A stretch of DNA of 64,000 nucleotides from Saturnia japonica (Eukaryota; Arthropoda; Insecta; Lepidoptera; Saturniidae). Made by a program: the position numbers and the translations under genes. Below, piece after piece: positions 48,418 through 59,949 of this stretch. The DNA is taken from assembly GCA_033032175.1 (NCBI GenBank), contig CM065310.1:7874001-7938000 (forward strand). The letters are read 5' to 3'. Under the pieces are notes generated by a model that worked only from the letters and a program-made list of their open reading frames with translations, was not told the DNA's origin and did no database searches. Position 1 is the stretch's first letter. Each line of letters starts with the position of its first letter.

Positions 48418-48692
48418 TTCGTTAGCCTAGTGGTCGTAAGCGCAACTGCTATGATGGAGGTCCTGGGTTCGATTCCTAGGTCGAGCAAAGTGTTATTGGG
48501 TTTTTCTATGAAATTCTCAGTGGCAGCTCGGAGTTCGGTTTCGTGCCCTATTAATGTTAATAGGCTCGCCCCCTATTACATGGGACCTAAAAATATAGTC
48601 GACGAACTGTGGGTGTACATTAGTGTACACCTCTGCCTAACCCTTCTGGGAATACAGGCGTTATGGTATGTATGGTATGTATGTACAATAAT
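48418..48692 (+). repeat. tRNA-derived SINE (family A), near complete
   Basis: The head has a Pol III box A (TTAGCCTAGTGGTCG, 48422 on) and box B (GGGTTCGATTCC, about 48467-48478). The body follows with GCAAAGTGTTATTGGG, ATTCTCAGTGGCAGCTC, and GTACATTAGTGTACACC near the end. The tail is a TATGG(TATG)n repeat. The acceptor arms do not pair, so it is a SINE rather than a tRNA gene. Reverse copies are at 41.2 and 13.3 kb. Confidence 0.82.
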
Positions 48693-49869
48693 TACTCTAA
48701 TGAAGAAATATAACCTACAAATTGTAATATGAATTAGATATTCAAAATTTTGAATATATTGTTAGGTATATTGTTTTACCCGACTGCGTTAAATGCGAAA
48801 TTAAAATTTTAAAGTAATAAAGAAGCATGAAAACATGATTGGAGTTTTATTTAAGTACTTAATTGAAATCTTAAGTGTATATTGCTTTTGAATAGGTTTG
48901 TCTTGATTTTAAATGACATCCATCATTCCAAATTACAATTTTATTCCTACATAAAAAACATCTGTTTATATACCATTAAAGAATAAAAACAAAGGAACTT
49001 TAAAGAATAATTCCTGGAACAAGCGACTCCATTATTCCGCCGCGATGATCTAGACAGCGCGGCAGCGTGCGGAAGTACTCTCGACGTAGCTTTGTTAGTG
49101 GGATGGTGGTCGAAGCGTAAAACTACCAAGTATAATAACGAGAAGAGGCTACAGCGCTTTTTTGTTTAAACTTATACCAGGTATACTACCAGTTAGATTT
49201 TTAAAATTATTTTTTTCATTTTATTGCCTATTTATTGAATACGGTTGCGTACCTTTAAGTGCAGAGGAATAATGTCAAGCAATCTGGCAAACTGTAGGCA
49301 AGTACGGAGAAAATCACAACAATAGTCTACACAGATGCGTGCGTGCACCTGTTTAGCCTATCGTTGTTCTCACTTCCTATACTTGCATACAGGTAGCAAA
49401 GTTACATCACCTTCTTTAATAAACAGGCTATAAATTACAAAAAGAGTTTTTAAATTATGACTGGTAATTCTAGAGATTAGCGCTTTTAAACAAACTTAAT
49501 GAAAATTATCTCTTGTTTTATAACAACTTATAGAATATTAGAATCTAATGAAGACCTATTATATTATAATATTTAATATAATATAATATTATAATCAGCA
49601 TTTAATTTCATAAACAATAAAATTAGTAAAAATGAATACAAAATAATAATATATTAACTACATCAATGTGCTAATATGAAACCAAATTCAGTATTAAAAT
49701 ATTCAAACAACTCTTGCAGCTTAGTAAGAGTTTTGAAGAGTGCTCTTCAATGTTCAAACGAAGTCATCTCATAAAATATGAAGATGTTCCCCTTACAAAC
49801 GATTCAAATAAAATATGGAATTAAAGCACCATACGTAGACACAGTGAGTACCCGGAAATTCCACAAAAC

Positions 49870-49951
49870 TTTTATTATTCCCTAAGAAGGGCTGAGGGCT
49901 CCGACAGACCGCGCCCTCTGGAGTTGTAACTCTTAAGAAGGAATAATAAAA
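49870..49951. repeat. 82-bp inverted-repeat unit
   Basis: TTTTATTATTCC (49870-49881) pairs perfectly with GGAATAATAAAA (49940-49951), and the pairing extends loosely inward through CTAAGAAG and CTTAAGAAG. The loop is GC-rich (GGCTGAGGGCTCC, CCGCGCCCTCTGG). A small MITE or foldback remnant is likely. Confidence 0.5.
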
Positions 49952-50179
49952 AGGTTCTTTATTTTATAACGTGTTAATTTTTTTATTTTATTTATTCTTC
50001 ATGCTATTTATAATACATGTGATGTTTGTAATATGTACATACACAAGAAACTCACAATATATTATAGAATGCCTTTAGGTATATATCTGTAAAATATAAA
50101 TAATTTTGGGGGATCACAAGTTATACAAACGATACTGGTATTGATTCTTGTAAATAATAAAAGTGATTGTGCACGTCTT

Positions 50180-50620
50180 AAAGAGCCCCACAGACTAACA
50201 GTTGGCCGGCAGATATTTGCCTGTCAGTTCATCGTAATAGATCACACACTTACAGTTTCTTTTAAGGCTTTGGACTGACGGCTTAAACGAACTTCGAGTG
50301 TGTGAGTCTCAGTGGACAGGTTTCGCCGGGCAGTCCTTAACCTCAAGGTCAAATCACACTCACACTTGCAGTTACCGGGTGCACTGTGTGAACTGACGAT
50401 CTGCTGCAGTGTTGAGCTGCCGACTGCCGACTATCACCTTCCGGCAGCCACCTGCTAGTTCGTGAATATCAATAGTTAACAGAGCCGATAGCTGACCATT
50501 GCCGGCAGGCAAGAATCGCTTAATGAGTGAACTATACTGACGTATCACGGAAGGACGATTGATCAGACGAAAGACTGCCGGCTTCATTAATATCTTTAAA
50601 GTAAGTCTCATCTCAATACA
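50180..50620. other. GC-richer block with recurrent GCCGGC motifs
   Basis: About 440 bp stand out from AT-rich flanks. GGCCGGCAG (50205), CCGGGCAGTCC (50327), TTCCGGCAGCC (50441), TGCCGGCAGGC (50502) and CTGCCGGCTTC (50575) recur on the plus strand, and the left end begins AAAGAGCCCCACAGACTAAC. A 79-codon minus-strand frame (50611-50372) has no recognisable product. A degraded DNA transposon is my best guess. Confidence 0.4.
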
Positions 50621-50767
50621 AAGTAGATAAGGTAGGGTAGATAACTAAATATGGACCCACGAACATAGTCATAAATTAATTAAACATAAAGGAATATTAA
50701 AGAAAAAATTTGTTTATCTTTATCGTCGTTAAAAAGCATAATTTTCAATTTTCTTACTCAGTAACAA

Positions 50768-50850
50768 CTAGCTGACCCGGTAACAGATGGTACATGGTGA
50801 TTGAATATATTTATCACAAAAACTTATTTTAACGAAGACAAACACAGCAC
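50768..50850 (-). mobile_element. 3' terminus of a Helitron-like element (reverse)
   Basis: CTAGCTGACCCGGTAACAG at 50768 is the reverse complement of a ...GGGTCAGCTAG|T terminus, with T (A on the plus strand) outside. The inner part differs from the 41.7-kb family after about 20 bases, so the extent is unknown. Confidence 0.4.
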
Positions 50851-52999
50851 ACACACACCACACAACAGGGAACATAAATATTAAAATGATACCTGAATTT
50901 TTAATTTTGATGAAGAATTACCGGAGATGACATTGCCACAAAAAACACATTTGAAAAATCCTATTTAAAAAAAATTGTCACTATAACAAAACAAAAAGTA
51001 AACCAATGCTATATTGAACAGCTGACTAAAGCAATATCCTTTATTAAGTTGGTGTCCAAATTGCAATTAATGTTACATTATATGTACAGCGTGTCAGAAT
51101 GCGTTAATTCGAGGCCGTGTTACAAACGAGAAACGATCACTTTGCAGCGATTGACGTGACAAATCGAAATCGCTGTCTGACCCGACTTCACCCATACCAC
51201 CCCGCTCCACCCGAGAGGATTTCACTGGAAATGAAATTAACTTTCCGAAGTACACGAAATGTTAAGGTAAATAGATATCATTTATATTTGCACAGTGAAA
51301 GTGTTTAGCAGTAGTACAATCTGTTAAAGCCGTTTTTCTAATTAATTTTTCTTTTTTAATTTGTTTTGAAACGATATACTTAAGGTGACTAATCTATACT
51401 ATTACCATAAACACGTAAAGTTAGGATGTTTGTAGCAAACAATCTTTGAAACTACTGAACTGATTCTAAAAATTCTTTCAATGAAAACTACGTGTCCTTA
51501 AGTGTCATGGGATATTTTTTTATTCTTATAAAATTTTCTCCTAACAAATAATTTTCAATGTGCATTTCCAAGTGCTTTTTGTTTTTCGGATCAGTTTTTA
51601 GTACTTATTTCATTAAAAGACCTCTACATCTTTGTCTACATTTGTGTTTTATACTAATTTCATTTCGACAATAGGATATTTAAAAATTCACCCTTAAATA
51701 CGTGGTCTATATCTACTAGTTATTTTGTCAAAAGAAACTCTCAAACATTACACTTTTTACTATTCATTGAAGAAAATACGAAATATGCATTAAAGTGTTA
51801 AAATAAAAACTATTTAGTATTTACTACTTGTTGGTTACATATCAGAGTGGTAAAAATTAAGATATTCTCATTCATATGGCATATAATTTTCTTAATAGTA
51901 GTCTTTATATTTATATTTTATATTTGATTTGTTTTTTTCCATTAATACCAAAATCTGCGTCTTTTTTTTCGTTATTTGCATAAAAATAAACACTGTATAA
52001 CAGATACAATTGAATGTTAAAGTATTCCCGTAAATTAAGTATAAACTTTAATATCTTAATACCATTCTTATATTATGATTTTTTTTCTATTAAGTGACTT
52101 TTTTTTATATTTTTTTATTATCCAAAACTAAAATTTATTTAACATTCATTGTGTCTGAATACTGGTACGACGCTGCCACAAACAACAAAAATAAATAAGC
52201 GAACAACCTTGCCAAAGATCTTTTCTTAGCATTTTGCCATAGTTCGAGATAGGAGCCAGGGTCACGAGAAATCACAAGTTAACTCGCTTTATATACGTTA
52301 TACAGGCTGATTTACTGGTTTAACCGAATGGGGGCAAAATTTTATTGCTCAAGTCCTTTGGGATCACAACTCGTATCATGATCAAGTCTCGTCTATATCA
52401 GGCCTTAAGGAGAGATATCTCAATATTGTTTAATTTGTCTTTTGAGAACCCTTCGAAAATTATTCTTGAGACAAGTTGGATGGATGTTCATTTGCCTTTT
52501 TGAAAGGAATAATTTACGACAGTAATATAAATGAGTTCATCTTTAGTTTTTCACCGACTTCTAAATATGAGTGGTTTGTTTTATTTCGGTACTTTAACAA
52601 TAAACCAATTTTAAAAATTGTTAAACTCTAAAAATGTGTTCAGTACTTCAAAATATCAGTAATCGACAGGATATTATAAACATAAAATTATTAAGAAGGA
52701 AACAAAAACCCCACTGAAACAAAAACCATTTGAGTTAAAAAAATAATCTAATTTTGCTTTTTATTTTATTCCCAGACGTTATACTTAAATATTATGTATA
52801 GCCTTTTTCTCTCCCACAATTAAGATGAAACACACGACACCTCGTATGATAAAATCCATCAAGCCGTTTAAGCTACAGAGCGTGTCAAAGAAATAGACCT
52901 ACATACATACACTCGCAAAACATGACCCTCCTTTTTCGCAGTCGGGTATTAATTATATCAAAAAATTTACGATGTTTCGAATATTATTACACTTAAATA
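50851..52999. other. AT-rich non-coding
   Basis: A Helitron-like 5' start (A|TCTATACTATTACCATAAAC) is visible at 51392, with ACTACTGAACTGATTC inside it, but no matching 3' end was found. The 63-codon frame at 51117-51308 has no recognisable domain. Confidence 0.4.
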
Positions 53000-53330
53000 A
53001 ACTTGGGTTATGTCCCTGCGCTGTATAGGGTTTCCAGTGCTCCTGTGGTAAGCAGGGCGTTCAAAGAGAGGTAGGGCACAAAGTAATTTCTTTAGAGGTT
53101 TATTTCTACTTTAAGAGTCCGACTGATGGAATAACTCTACCCTACAGAAGATCGCAGCCAAATAACATAGTGTTGTGATCCTGCGGTGGGTAGAGTTTCT
53201 AGAGCTCTTTGAGTATGGAGTTCAAGGTCGGCAATGAACTAGTTATATCTATGGTGTTCCAAACGTCCATGGGGAGGGCTTTATGCTTGTTTGCCATCTT
53301 TCTTGGGTAAAATAAAAATCTTAAAAGTTC
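53000..53330 (+). mobile_element. LINE 3'-UTR-like repeat
   Basis: The stretch contains two related modules, GTCCCTGCGCTGTATAGGG (53012 on) and GATCCTGCGGTGGGTAGAG (53178 on). It closes with GGGCTTTATGCTTGTTTGCC and an A-rich end, like the fragment at 45.0 kb. I read it as a decayed LINE 3' UTR. Clade and exact borders are unclear. Confidence 0.5.
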
Positions 53331-53356
53331 GATTGCTGCTGGACAAATAATTATTA

Positions 53357-53580
53357 CTAGCGGTCGCCCAATGATCGAAATTCAACCAGCGACTTTTTAA
53401 CTTATTCATGAACCTAAACAATGAGTATTATCTACATCACTTGCTGTCACTTTCTCTATGATCTCTAGGATCTAAGTTCAATGGTACTGTTCAGGTTAGG
53501 ATTAGGTCAGATATTATAGATAAATTTTAGCTTTCTGCACTCCTTCTCCATACAAACTTTAACTATGCCTAATCTCACAG
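53357..53580 (-). mobile_element. 3' part of a Helitron-like element (reverse)
   Basis: ACTAGCGGTCGCCCAATGA at 53356 is the reverse of a TTGGGCGACCGCTAG|T terminus, like the end at 13680. The following text (TTTTAGCTTTCTGCACTCC, CTCCATACAAACTTT) is familiar from lepidopteran rolling-circle repeats. The 5' end is not found. Confidence 0.45.
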
Positions 53581-54036
53581 TCTTCCGTCAAATATTCAGT
53601 CCACGTAATACGCTTACAAAGGTGTAGAAATTTTTTACTTCATGTATTTAATATATATATAATTGTTTTACTATATTTCGCGCATTATTTAGTTTAACAT
53701 TATTTTATCTAGTCGAATTAACAATTTAATTTACCTATGATTAATTATAAGTCGAATTAACGTTATTTAATTTTAATTATAGTAGTAATACTACACCTAT
53801 GTAAGGATCAAACTCCTAAAAGTCCGTGACTATTTAATGAATTACTAACGTTTTTCAAAATAATTAAATACATATTAGTATTTTGAACTCAAATTCTTGG
53901 TAAAATTGGTTTCCATTTGTTGTATATGTATTTACAATTACATTATGTTTAAAGTACAAAAATATAAATTTAAATGTTGTGTAGACACATTGTTTATGAA
54001 ACAAAAAACTTCAAGTAACATAATCAAGGAAAGAAA

Positions 54037-54118
54037 AGCCTCATGGCGCGGGGTTGTAAACCCTACAATAGAGCCAAGAGTTCGCGAATTCGATCCCCGC
54101 ATATGACATAGAGACATA
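54037..54118 (+). repeat. tRNA-derived SINE head (family B)
   Basis: GCCTCATGGCGCGGGGTTG and GAATTCGATCCCCGCATATG correspond to the family B box A and box B regions. Only the tRNA-like head is recognisable, lying about 370 bp beyond the serpin polyadenylation candidate. Confidence 0.6.
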
Positions 54119-54423
54119 CTACATACTAGAGCAGCTATTACAAATGAAAATTGTGCTCCACTTAATATCGCGAGGCGCGGGGCACGCGCGCTTTAATACA
54201 TTGAACTTACTAATGAAATATCACTCCTTGACTTTTACTTGTGTTTCTGGAGTTGCTTAAACAGTATCTCTGTGCACATGAAGACATATTTATAAAGTAA
54301 AATTCAGCACTCAAAGCTCTAATCGTAACAAGTGCCCAGAACAAACTGTAAGTGCAAGTGTATGCACTCGAACGTGCGTGTGTACGAACGTGCGCGTTTC
54401 AAACAATCTGGTTGAGGCGTCAT

Positions 54424-54455
54424 ATCTATACATATACATATATATATATATAGTA
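54424..54455. repeat. TA microsatellite downstream of the serpin gene
   Basis: CATATACATATATATATATA lies about 40 bases beyond the candidate polyadenylation signal. Confidence 0.7.
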
Positions 54456-54492
54456 TGTAGTACATAATACCTCAGTGGCATATGTACTGATA

Positions 54493-54498
54493 TTTATT
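54493..54498 (-). terminator. Possible polyadenylation signal of the serpin gene
   Basis: AATAAA on the minus strand lies about 115 bases beyond the serpin stop codon, a normal distance for an insect 3' UTR. The hexamer is frequent in AT-rich DNA, so this is only positionally supported. Confidence 0.4.
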
Positions 54499-54610
54499 TA
54501 GACTTTACTGATAGTATGATCCATAAGATATTATAATATCGAACATAATTAAAAGTTGTTTAAAAGTGAACTGAATATAATTATTAACAAAATATTTTAT
54601 CGTTGTTTCT

Positions 54611-56317
54611 TTAAATAGCATTTGGTTTAGAAAACGTTGAAGTAAACAGACACGTATATGTTTCGGCATCAAATAATCCTACAATAAACGGTCTATTTAG
54701 AATAAAATCTCGGCCAATCTCATCGTCCAATCCCGTATCTTCGTTTCTGAGATCATTGATAGCAGGGACAAACTTTTTTTCTTCTACTAAATGTCGGGGT
54801 TTAGGTCGATCAAATGCCAAGGTAACACGTTGTACAAAACTGCTCGGGAAAACTGGTGGATTCGATATATTTCTGTAAAGATAATTATTAAACATTATAA
54901 CTCTTATATGGTATATAGGATAGATATGCCATATATATACACCATGTTTCCCATTTATTTGTGTAGGTAATATACAGTCAAATTTAAAGTAATTCAAGAA
55001 TGAAGAGAGTACTTTAACTTTAAATCTTTTTAACCATAGCTGTTTCTTTTAACATATTAATATGATGTAAATTAAGGAAAACAGCTTATACTGGTTAAAA
55101 GTTAGGTTCGATTATTTGCACCAGATTGAAACAAAACAAAAAAAATATTTAGAGGGCATGAAGAAAACGATTTTTGATTGTTCCACTGAATAATGTAAAT
55201 TTACTTAAGAAATAAAATTTGCAATTAACATATTTCTATTAATTGCTAAAAACAGAGCACTTATAGTGTATATAAATATCAATTTATTTCAAAATTACCT
55301 GGTTGCCCAAATATCAGTCCATAAAGTTTGAACTCCAAGCTTTTCTAATATCGCCTTTACGTCAGTTTCGGTAGTTACAGAATATTGTGGAATACCTACA
55401 TCAAGCGGTATACGACTGAAGCGCAATTTCTTCAGTATTTTAAGTATAACGTCGCTTTCAAAGTTTTTACAGCTGTCCTCTAGGCTACTATCATTTCCAT
55501 GGGCAAGGCCAAACAACAGACGATATCGATTATCATCACCGTCTGATAGTTCAAGAACTTTAAGTTTAAGGTCAGGTAAGTATGCTAATTTCAAAGGATT
55601 TTTTATCTTTATCATGTCTACCGTTCCAATTTCTTCGTCCAGTTCATTATAAAATGGCACACGTTCCACTTTCACTGCCGATGAAGCAGTATTGAAAATA
55701 AATTTATAATCAAGTGTATCTAGTAGTAAAGAATTACCGTTTAAGTCAAGGTTTGGTAGTTGCGCAGAAGTTATTTGTCTAATGGCATCGATTGACTCAT
55801 TAGGTGCTCTACTCAATGGGAGTGTAATTATGTCAATAAGCTGATTTTTACGTACGAAGTGTTCCCATTGTCTGTTTAGTGAAATATTTTCATCTATCAC
55901 AAGCAACCGTTTTCTGGATATAGTGACGCCATTATTAGGATATTCACGACTATTCGCTATACTATATAACTGCTGACGCATACACCTGTCTTCAGGGAGG
56001 TTTAGTAGTTGGAACAGTTCTTGTCTTGCGTTTCCTGCACTACCTTCAGCGATTGCTGCAAGGGACAGCCACATAGAAAGCGGAGATAAATCGAAATGAT
56101 TGTCGCTCTCAATTGCAACACGTTTGAAAATTTTAGTAGTGTAGTCGGAAAGTACATAACGAAATTCTGATATAATATCAAGCTTATAAGTACACTCGTC
56201 TTCGTAATCCAAAGGAGGCGAAAAAAACAAATTTCTACTCTTACTATCCCAGTATTCATATGACCACACGACATTTCCACTTAAATATATTATTAAGAGA
56301 ACACTCACTGGTTTCAT
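54611..56317 (-). CDS. Secreted serpin-family protein, two exons, probably non-inhibitory
   Basis: Exon 1 is 56317-55299 and exon 2 is 54872-54611. The 426-bp intron (55298-54873) has a GT donor (CAG|GTAATT) and a TTTACAG acceptor; joining them splits an Arg codon and gives 426 residues. Residues 1-19 look like a signal peptide (MKPVSVLLIIYLSGNVVWS). Serpin core signatures are visible: FDLSPLSMWLSLA (75-87) with GNARQEL after it, PFYNELDEEIGTVDMIK (221-237), the YLPDLKLKVLEL strand (246-257), VGIPQYSVTTETDVKAILEKLG (307-328), and a C-terminal ILNRPFIVGLF (397-407). Length fits a serpin plus signal peptide. The reactive-loop hinge, normally like GTEAAA, is replaced by a charged stretch (residues 371-395), and the usual NA-YFKG-W motif is not recognisable. 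Family knowledge makes protease inhibition unlikely; a binding, carrier or storage role is inference. No alternative reactive-loop exon is visible in the intron. Family assignment is firm; the exact orthologue is unknown. Confidence 0.9.
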
Positions 56318-56385
56318 TCTAAAACTTGTGATTGTATCGACAACTAAAATATGATTAGTACTAAAAATATTCTGAGTATAGTCAG

Positions 56386-56392
56386 TTTTATA
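56386..56392 (-). promoter_or_regulatory. Possible TATA box of the serpin gene
   Basis: TATAAAA on the minus strand lies about 70 bases upstream of the serpin ATG, which leaves room for a short 5' leader. A second TATAAA-like word lies about 45 bases further upstream (near 56430). In DNA this AT-rich such words are common by chance, and no convincing initiator is placed 25-30 bases downstream. Confidence 0.3.
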
Positions 56393-57671
56393 TTGACATG
56401 ATGGTATTATTAAATAAAACTCACTTCATTTATAAAACTGGTTAGGTCATATCGTTACGTAATATATATTTATACCATTCTCTTTTTAGTAGTCAAGAAC
56501 ATTACTAATAAGAATCTTTTCACCCACGGCTTCACTCGCGTAAACTATAAGATTTGTAATGTTTTTAATTTTAATTGACTTTGTTTTTAGCTAAATATTT
56601 TGTACAAATATAAATCAAAAATGTATGCTTACAGTGTACTTAATTCATAAGAACAATGCTGCCAACAGAAATTTGCAGTTCAATAAACCTCACTTCTTTG
56701 AATACCATGATGTTGTTTAAACAATCTGTAATAGACCACACAGAATAAATTTGACCCGAAAACTAGTATCTCCTACACACACATTTTTATCTCCTTTTTA
56801 CCCTCAGGGTTGGATATTGAAAACACCGATACTCGTATTACGTCTTGAAGAGTATTAATTACTAAGTTGAAATAAATCCAGGTCAAAAAATATTATTTCC
56901 CACTTCACCAAAATCCATAGCTAAAGCATCCACTTTCATACTTTTACGTGTTGAACTTCCCTTTATAAACAATTTCTAAAGTATTTTTTTCTCCTCCGGG
57001 ATGAAAAGTTCACTTTTAGTCCCTGTCACGCGGGACAAAAGTACCCGATTCTCTCCTGGTGAGATGGCAAATGTGCGCATGCGCGTACTTTACTTTATCT
57101 CCCGTTAACCTAGCAACTGCGTGTTTATATATAAAGAGTACATATATAAACTTTTCATCCCGGTTAAGAAAAAAATTGTAAACGCACCTAGGGAGAAAAG
57201 TAGGTCATCCCCACACGCGGTTGTCACCCTCGCCTACGGCTCGGGTACCAACCATTCGCACGGGCGTGAATGTCCTACTTTTCTCCCTCGGTGCGTAATA
57301 TACTATTAATTAGGCTCTTCCCAAATATGACATTTCTATTCTTAATAGGTGTGTGCATATTGGTGGTTGAATAAAAGTGTCATCTATCTGCCGAGTACAT
57401 TAATTATATGACTGAGCTAGCTTTATAAACACATATATATATACAGATTTGCACAATACTCTAAGGATTAATATTTGTATATTTTTACAACACATTTACA
57501 AAACGAAGACCGTGACATTACAAGATGTTTCATTTTATTTATTAACCGCATTGAGAGCTATGATGCAACATAAATTATGGTATCTTTTTTACTAACTAAT
57601 TTGAAAATAAAAAATAACCTTATATTGACTGTACATTAGCTTATGCCCGTGACTTTGTTCACGTGGAAACG

Positions 57672-58960
57672 TTTTTTTTTTCCTTTTTTTTTTTAGAATC
57701 GAAACATGGCAAAGTTACTATGCTGTATCTGATGGTGAACACAGAGTAATCAAATAACCTGCTCAAATGGATCTTGATGTTATGTTTCAAGGACTCCATG
57801 GAAAGAAGGCCGGGAGACAGTTCCACGGCACGGGTAGTACGGCAAACATAAGACATAGCAATTTTTTTCGTTCGTGCCGAGATGGGGGTTACCGTGAAAC
57901 TATGGCTCCGGAGCTCAGCGCGTGTAGTTATATTATAAAAAGAGGAATAGGGAATTCGGTTGCACAGTTCTTCAGAATACTCGCCGTGATACAGACGGTA
58001 GAACACGCTCTGCGAAACAATGTCCCTGCGTAGCTTAAGCGGCTTGATGAATTAGTAATTATGCAACCTGTCCAGGGCTTCGAGGAGGAATTTTACGGAT
58101 CCGTCCCAAAGGTGCGAACAGTACTTTATACAAGGCTAAACTTGTGCCTCGTAAAGCACATACAGCTGTTCAGGCCTGAAAACCCATCAGACCCTGTTCA
58201 CAATACAGTCTCCGAGATATAATGGAGATGGCACTTCCGATGCAATCCCTAGAGTTAAGGTTGCAGCAAATATCAATACCTAGGCTACGCTTTGTGTATA
58301 CATGAGTTTTCTTGGCATTGAACTCAACCAGATTTCTTGCTCCCTATGTGGATATGTTGTGCAAGGATTATAAGTTCAGTGACAAGTTCCTTCCGTCTTA
58401 TTTCTGTTTCTCCCCGACTATAAGTAGGCTTGCTGTAATACCATCCATGAACAGTGCTATCATCTGCATAGCAAAGAATATGACCCAAAGGTTATATCAT
58501 TATATCATTAATATGCAGAAGAAACAGAGTGGGCGAAAGTACAGAGCTTTGCGGAACTCCAGGATTACTGACATCAGTTGCGAATTACAACCATCGAGTA
58601 GGATACGAATTCTGCGCTCATATACAAAGCCAGAGATCTATTTACGTAAGTTATCGAAAAGACTGGAATGGATGCACTGAATGGATTTTGGAAAGAAATC
58701 CAAATCAAGATCAAAGAAATCAAAATCTTTGGCTACGTCGAGACTAGTCAAGGTCTCGCCATGATTATCAATCGTCCTGCCTCAATGATGCAACAGGCAG
58801 GCTAGAACCGTTCGATCGATTCTGGTGAAAGCCATATTGACGATCGCTAAACAAAGAGTGATCCTCCAAGTAACAGACAAGCTGGGTGTTGATTATCGGC
58901 TCCATGATTTTGCACAACACTAAAGTTACGGCGATTGGGCGAAAATTGTTAGGGTCTGAA
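57672..58960 (-). pseudogene. LINE reverse-transcriptase pseudogene with poly(A) end
   Basis: On the minus strand the pieces run SDPNNFRPIAVTLVLCKIME, YLEDHSLFSDRQYGF, NPGVPQSSVLSPTLFLLHIND (the G-PQGS-LSP motif, degenerate), a remnant of the YADDS box, LYEAQVSP-like thumb text, and MFYRLYHGEYSEELCNRIPYSSFY near the C-terminus. The last 115 codons (58006-57659) are one open stretch running into the tail. The T-rich run at 57672-57694 on the plus strand is the poly(A). Many stops and frameshifts show it is dead. The domain order fits the CR1/Jockey superfamily; the clade is not certain. The element starts inside the polymerase domain, i.e. 5'-truncated. Confidence 0.85.
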
Positions 58961-59536
58961 CGATATTATACGAGAACTACGCTATTTATATCTATTCAAA
59001 ATAGTATTTTATAGATTTCAAAGTGCTTGCCTACAGCTGTTAAATTTTAAATATTTTAGTATATAGTTTAAAATTTTATCAATATTTCTTTCATTTCCAT
59101 ATTTCATTGACGAACTAATAAGAATACGGTAGACAAAGTTACTTGATAAAAAGTTGTCTTAATTTTGGCATAGCTAGACTTATTTATAAGGGTAGTGTGA
59201 TTATTAAAATGTAATTAGAAAGCTCCTCACGCTTTTATAAGAGTAAAGTAAATTTTTTGCAAATCAATTCTTTTATTTTAATGTTAACTCAAAAAGTTAT
59301 TTTTAATGAGTTATGAGTTATGAAATAAATCTCTGAATTATTTTTCACTTTTTAGATCATGACTCTATAAAAGCGCGTTTTTTGAATTTTTTAATATCTA
59401 TGATTTTATTATTACCTTTTAATATTCATTTAATTCAGAAAACGTCTACCAAGTCTTTCGTGCCAAACCTTGGCATTTGCCAAATTATTTTCGGACTTTA
59501 CGTAAATTTCGATTAACTATTTACAGTACTATAAGT

Positions 59537-59700
59537 TGACGGTGAAGGAAAACATCCTGAGGAAATCTGAACGCTAGAGATATGAACTCATACAATCAAT
59601 CTCAGTACCTCAGTGCTTTAAGTCATCAATACATCGTGAGGTTGACGTGGTAATTAAGGTAAGGACTTACCTCTGGGAGGCCATGTCCATGTATTGAAAC
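59537..59700 (+). repeat. SINE-tail-like repeat
   Basis: GGTGAAGGAAAACATCCTG followed by AGGAAATCTGAACG is the body signature of a common lepidopteran SINE. Similar text lies at 46253-46285 and, reversed, near 31548-31570. The tRNA-like head is missing in all three. Confidence 0.45.
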
Positions 59701-59949
59701 ATGATATAGAATGTTATTATATCGAACTTTAATGGTATTTATTTGGCCAATCCTAAATCGGATGCGTCATTTTATTGTAAAGTAAAAAGCTATAACTGTA
59801 CCAAAAGTAACCCCGTGTACAAAATCGCTAATATTAAGAAATATAGGTATAGGTCTAAAACATCAGAAATTGATTTTTAAACGAATATTTCTATCTCGCT
59901 GTCTATTTGACTGATGACTTGAACTATATTTGAAGAAATATTTACGTAG

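Noticed and set aside
48418..48490. Possible tRNA gene
   Set aside because: Boxes A and B are present, but the acceptor stem does not pair and a 200-bp SINE body follows, with two more copies in the window.
49010..49130. GC-rich minus-strand frame with Arg/Ser/Ala-rich text
   Set aside because: No family is recognisable and the composition resembles a repeat scrap; there is no second copy to support it.
56002..56280. 92-codon minus-strand frame in the serpin region
   Set aside because: It is a frame-shifted shadow of serpin exon 1.
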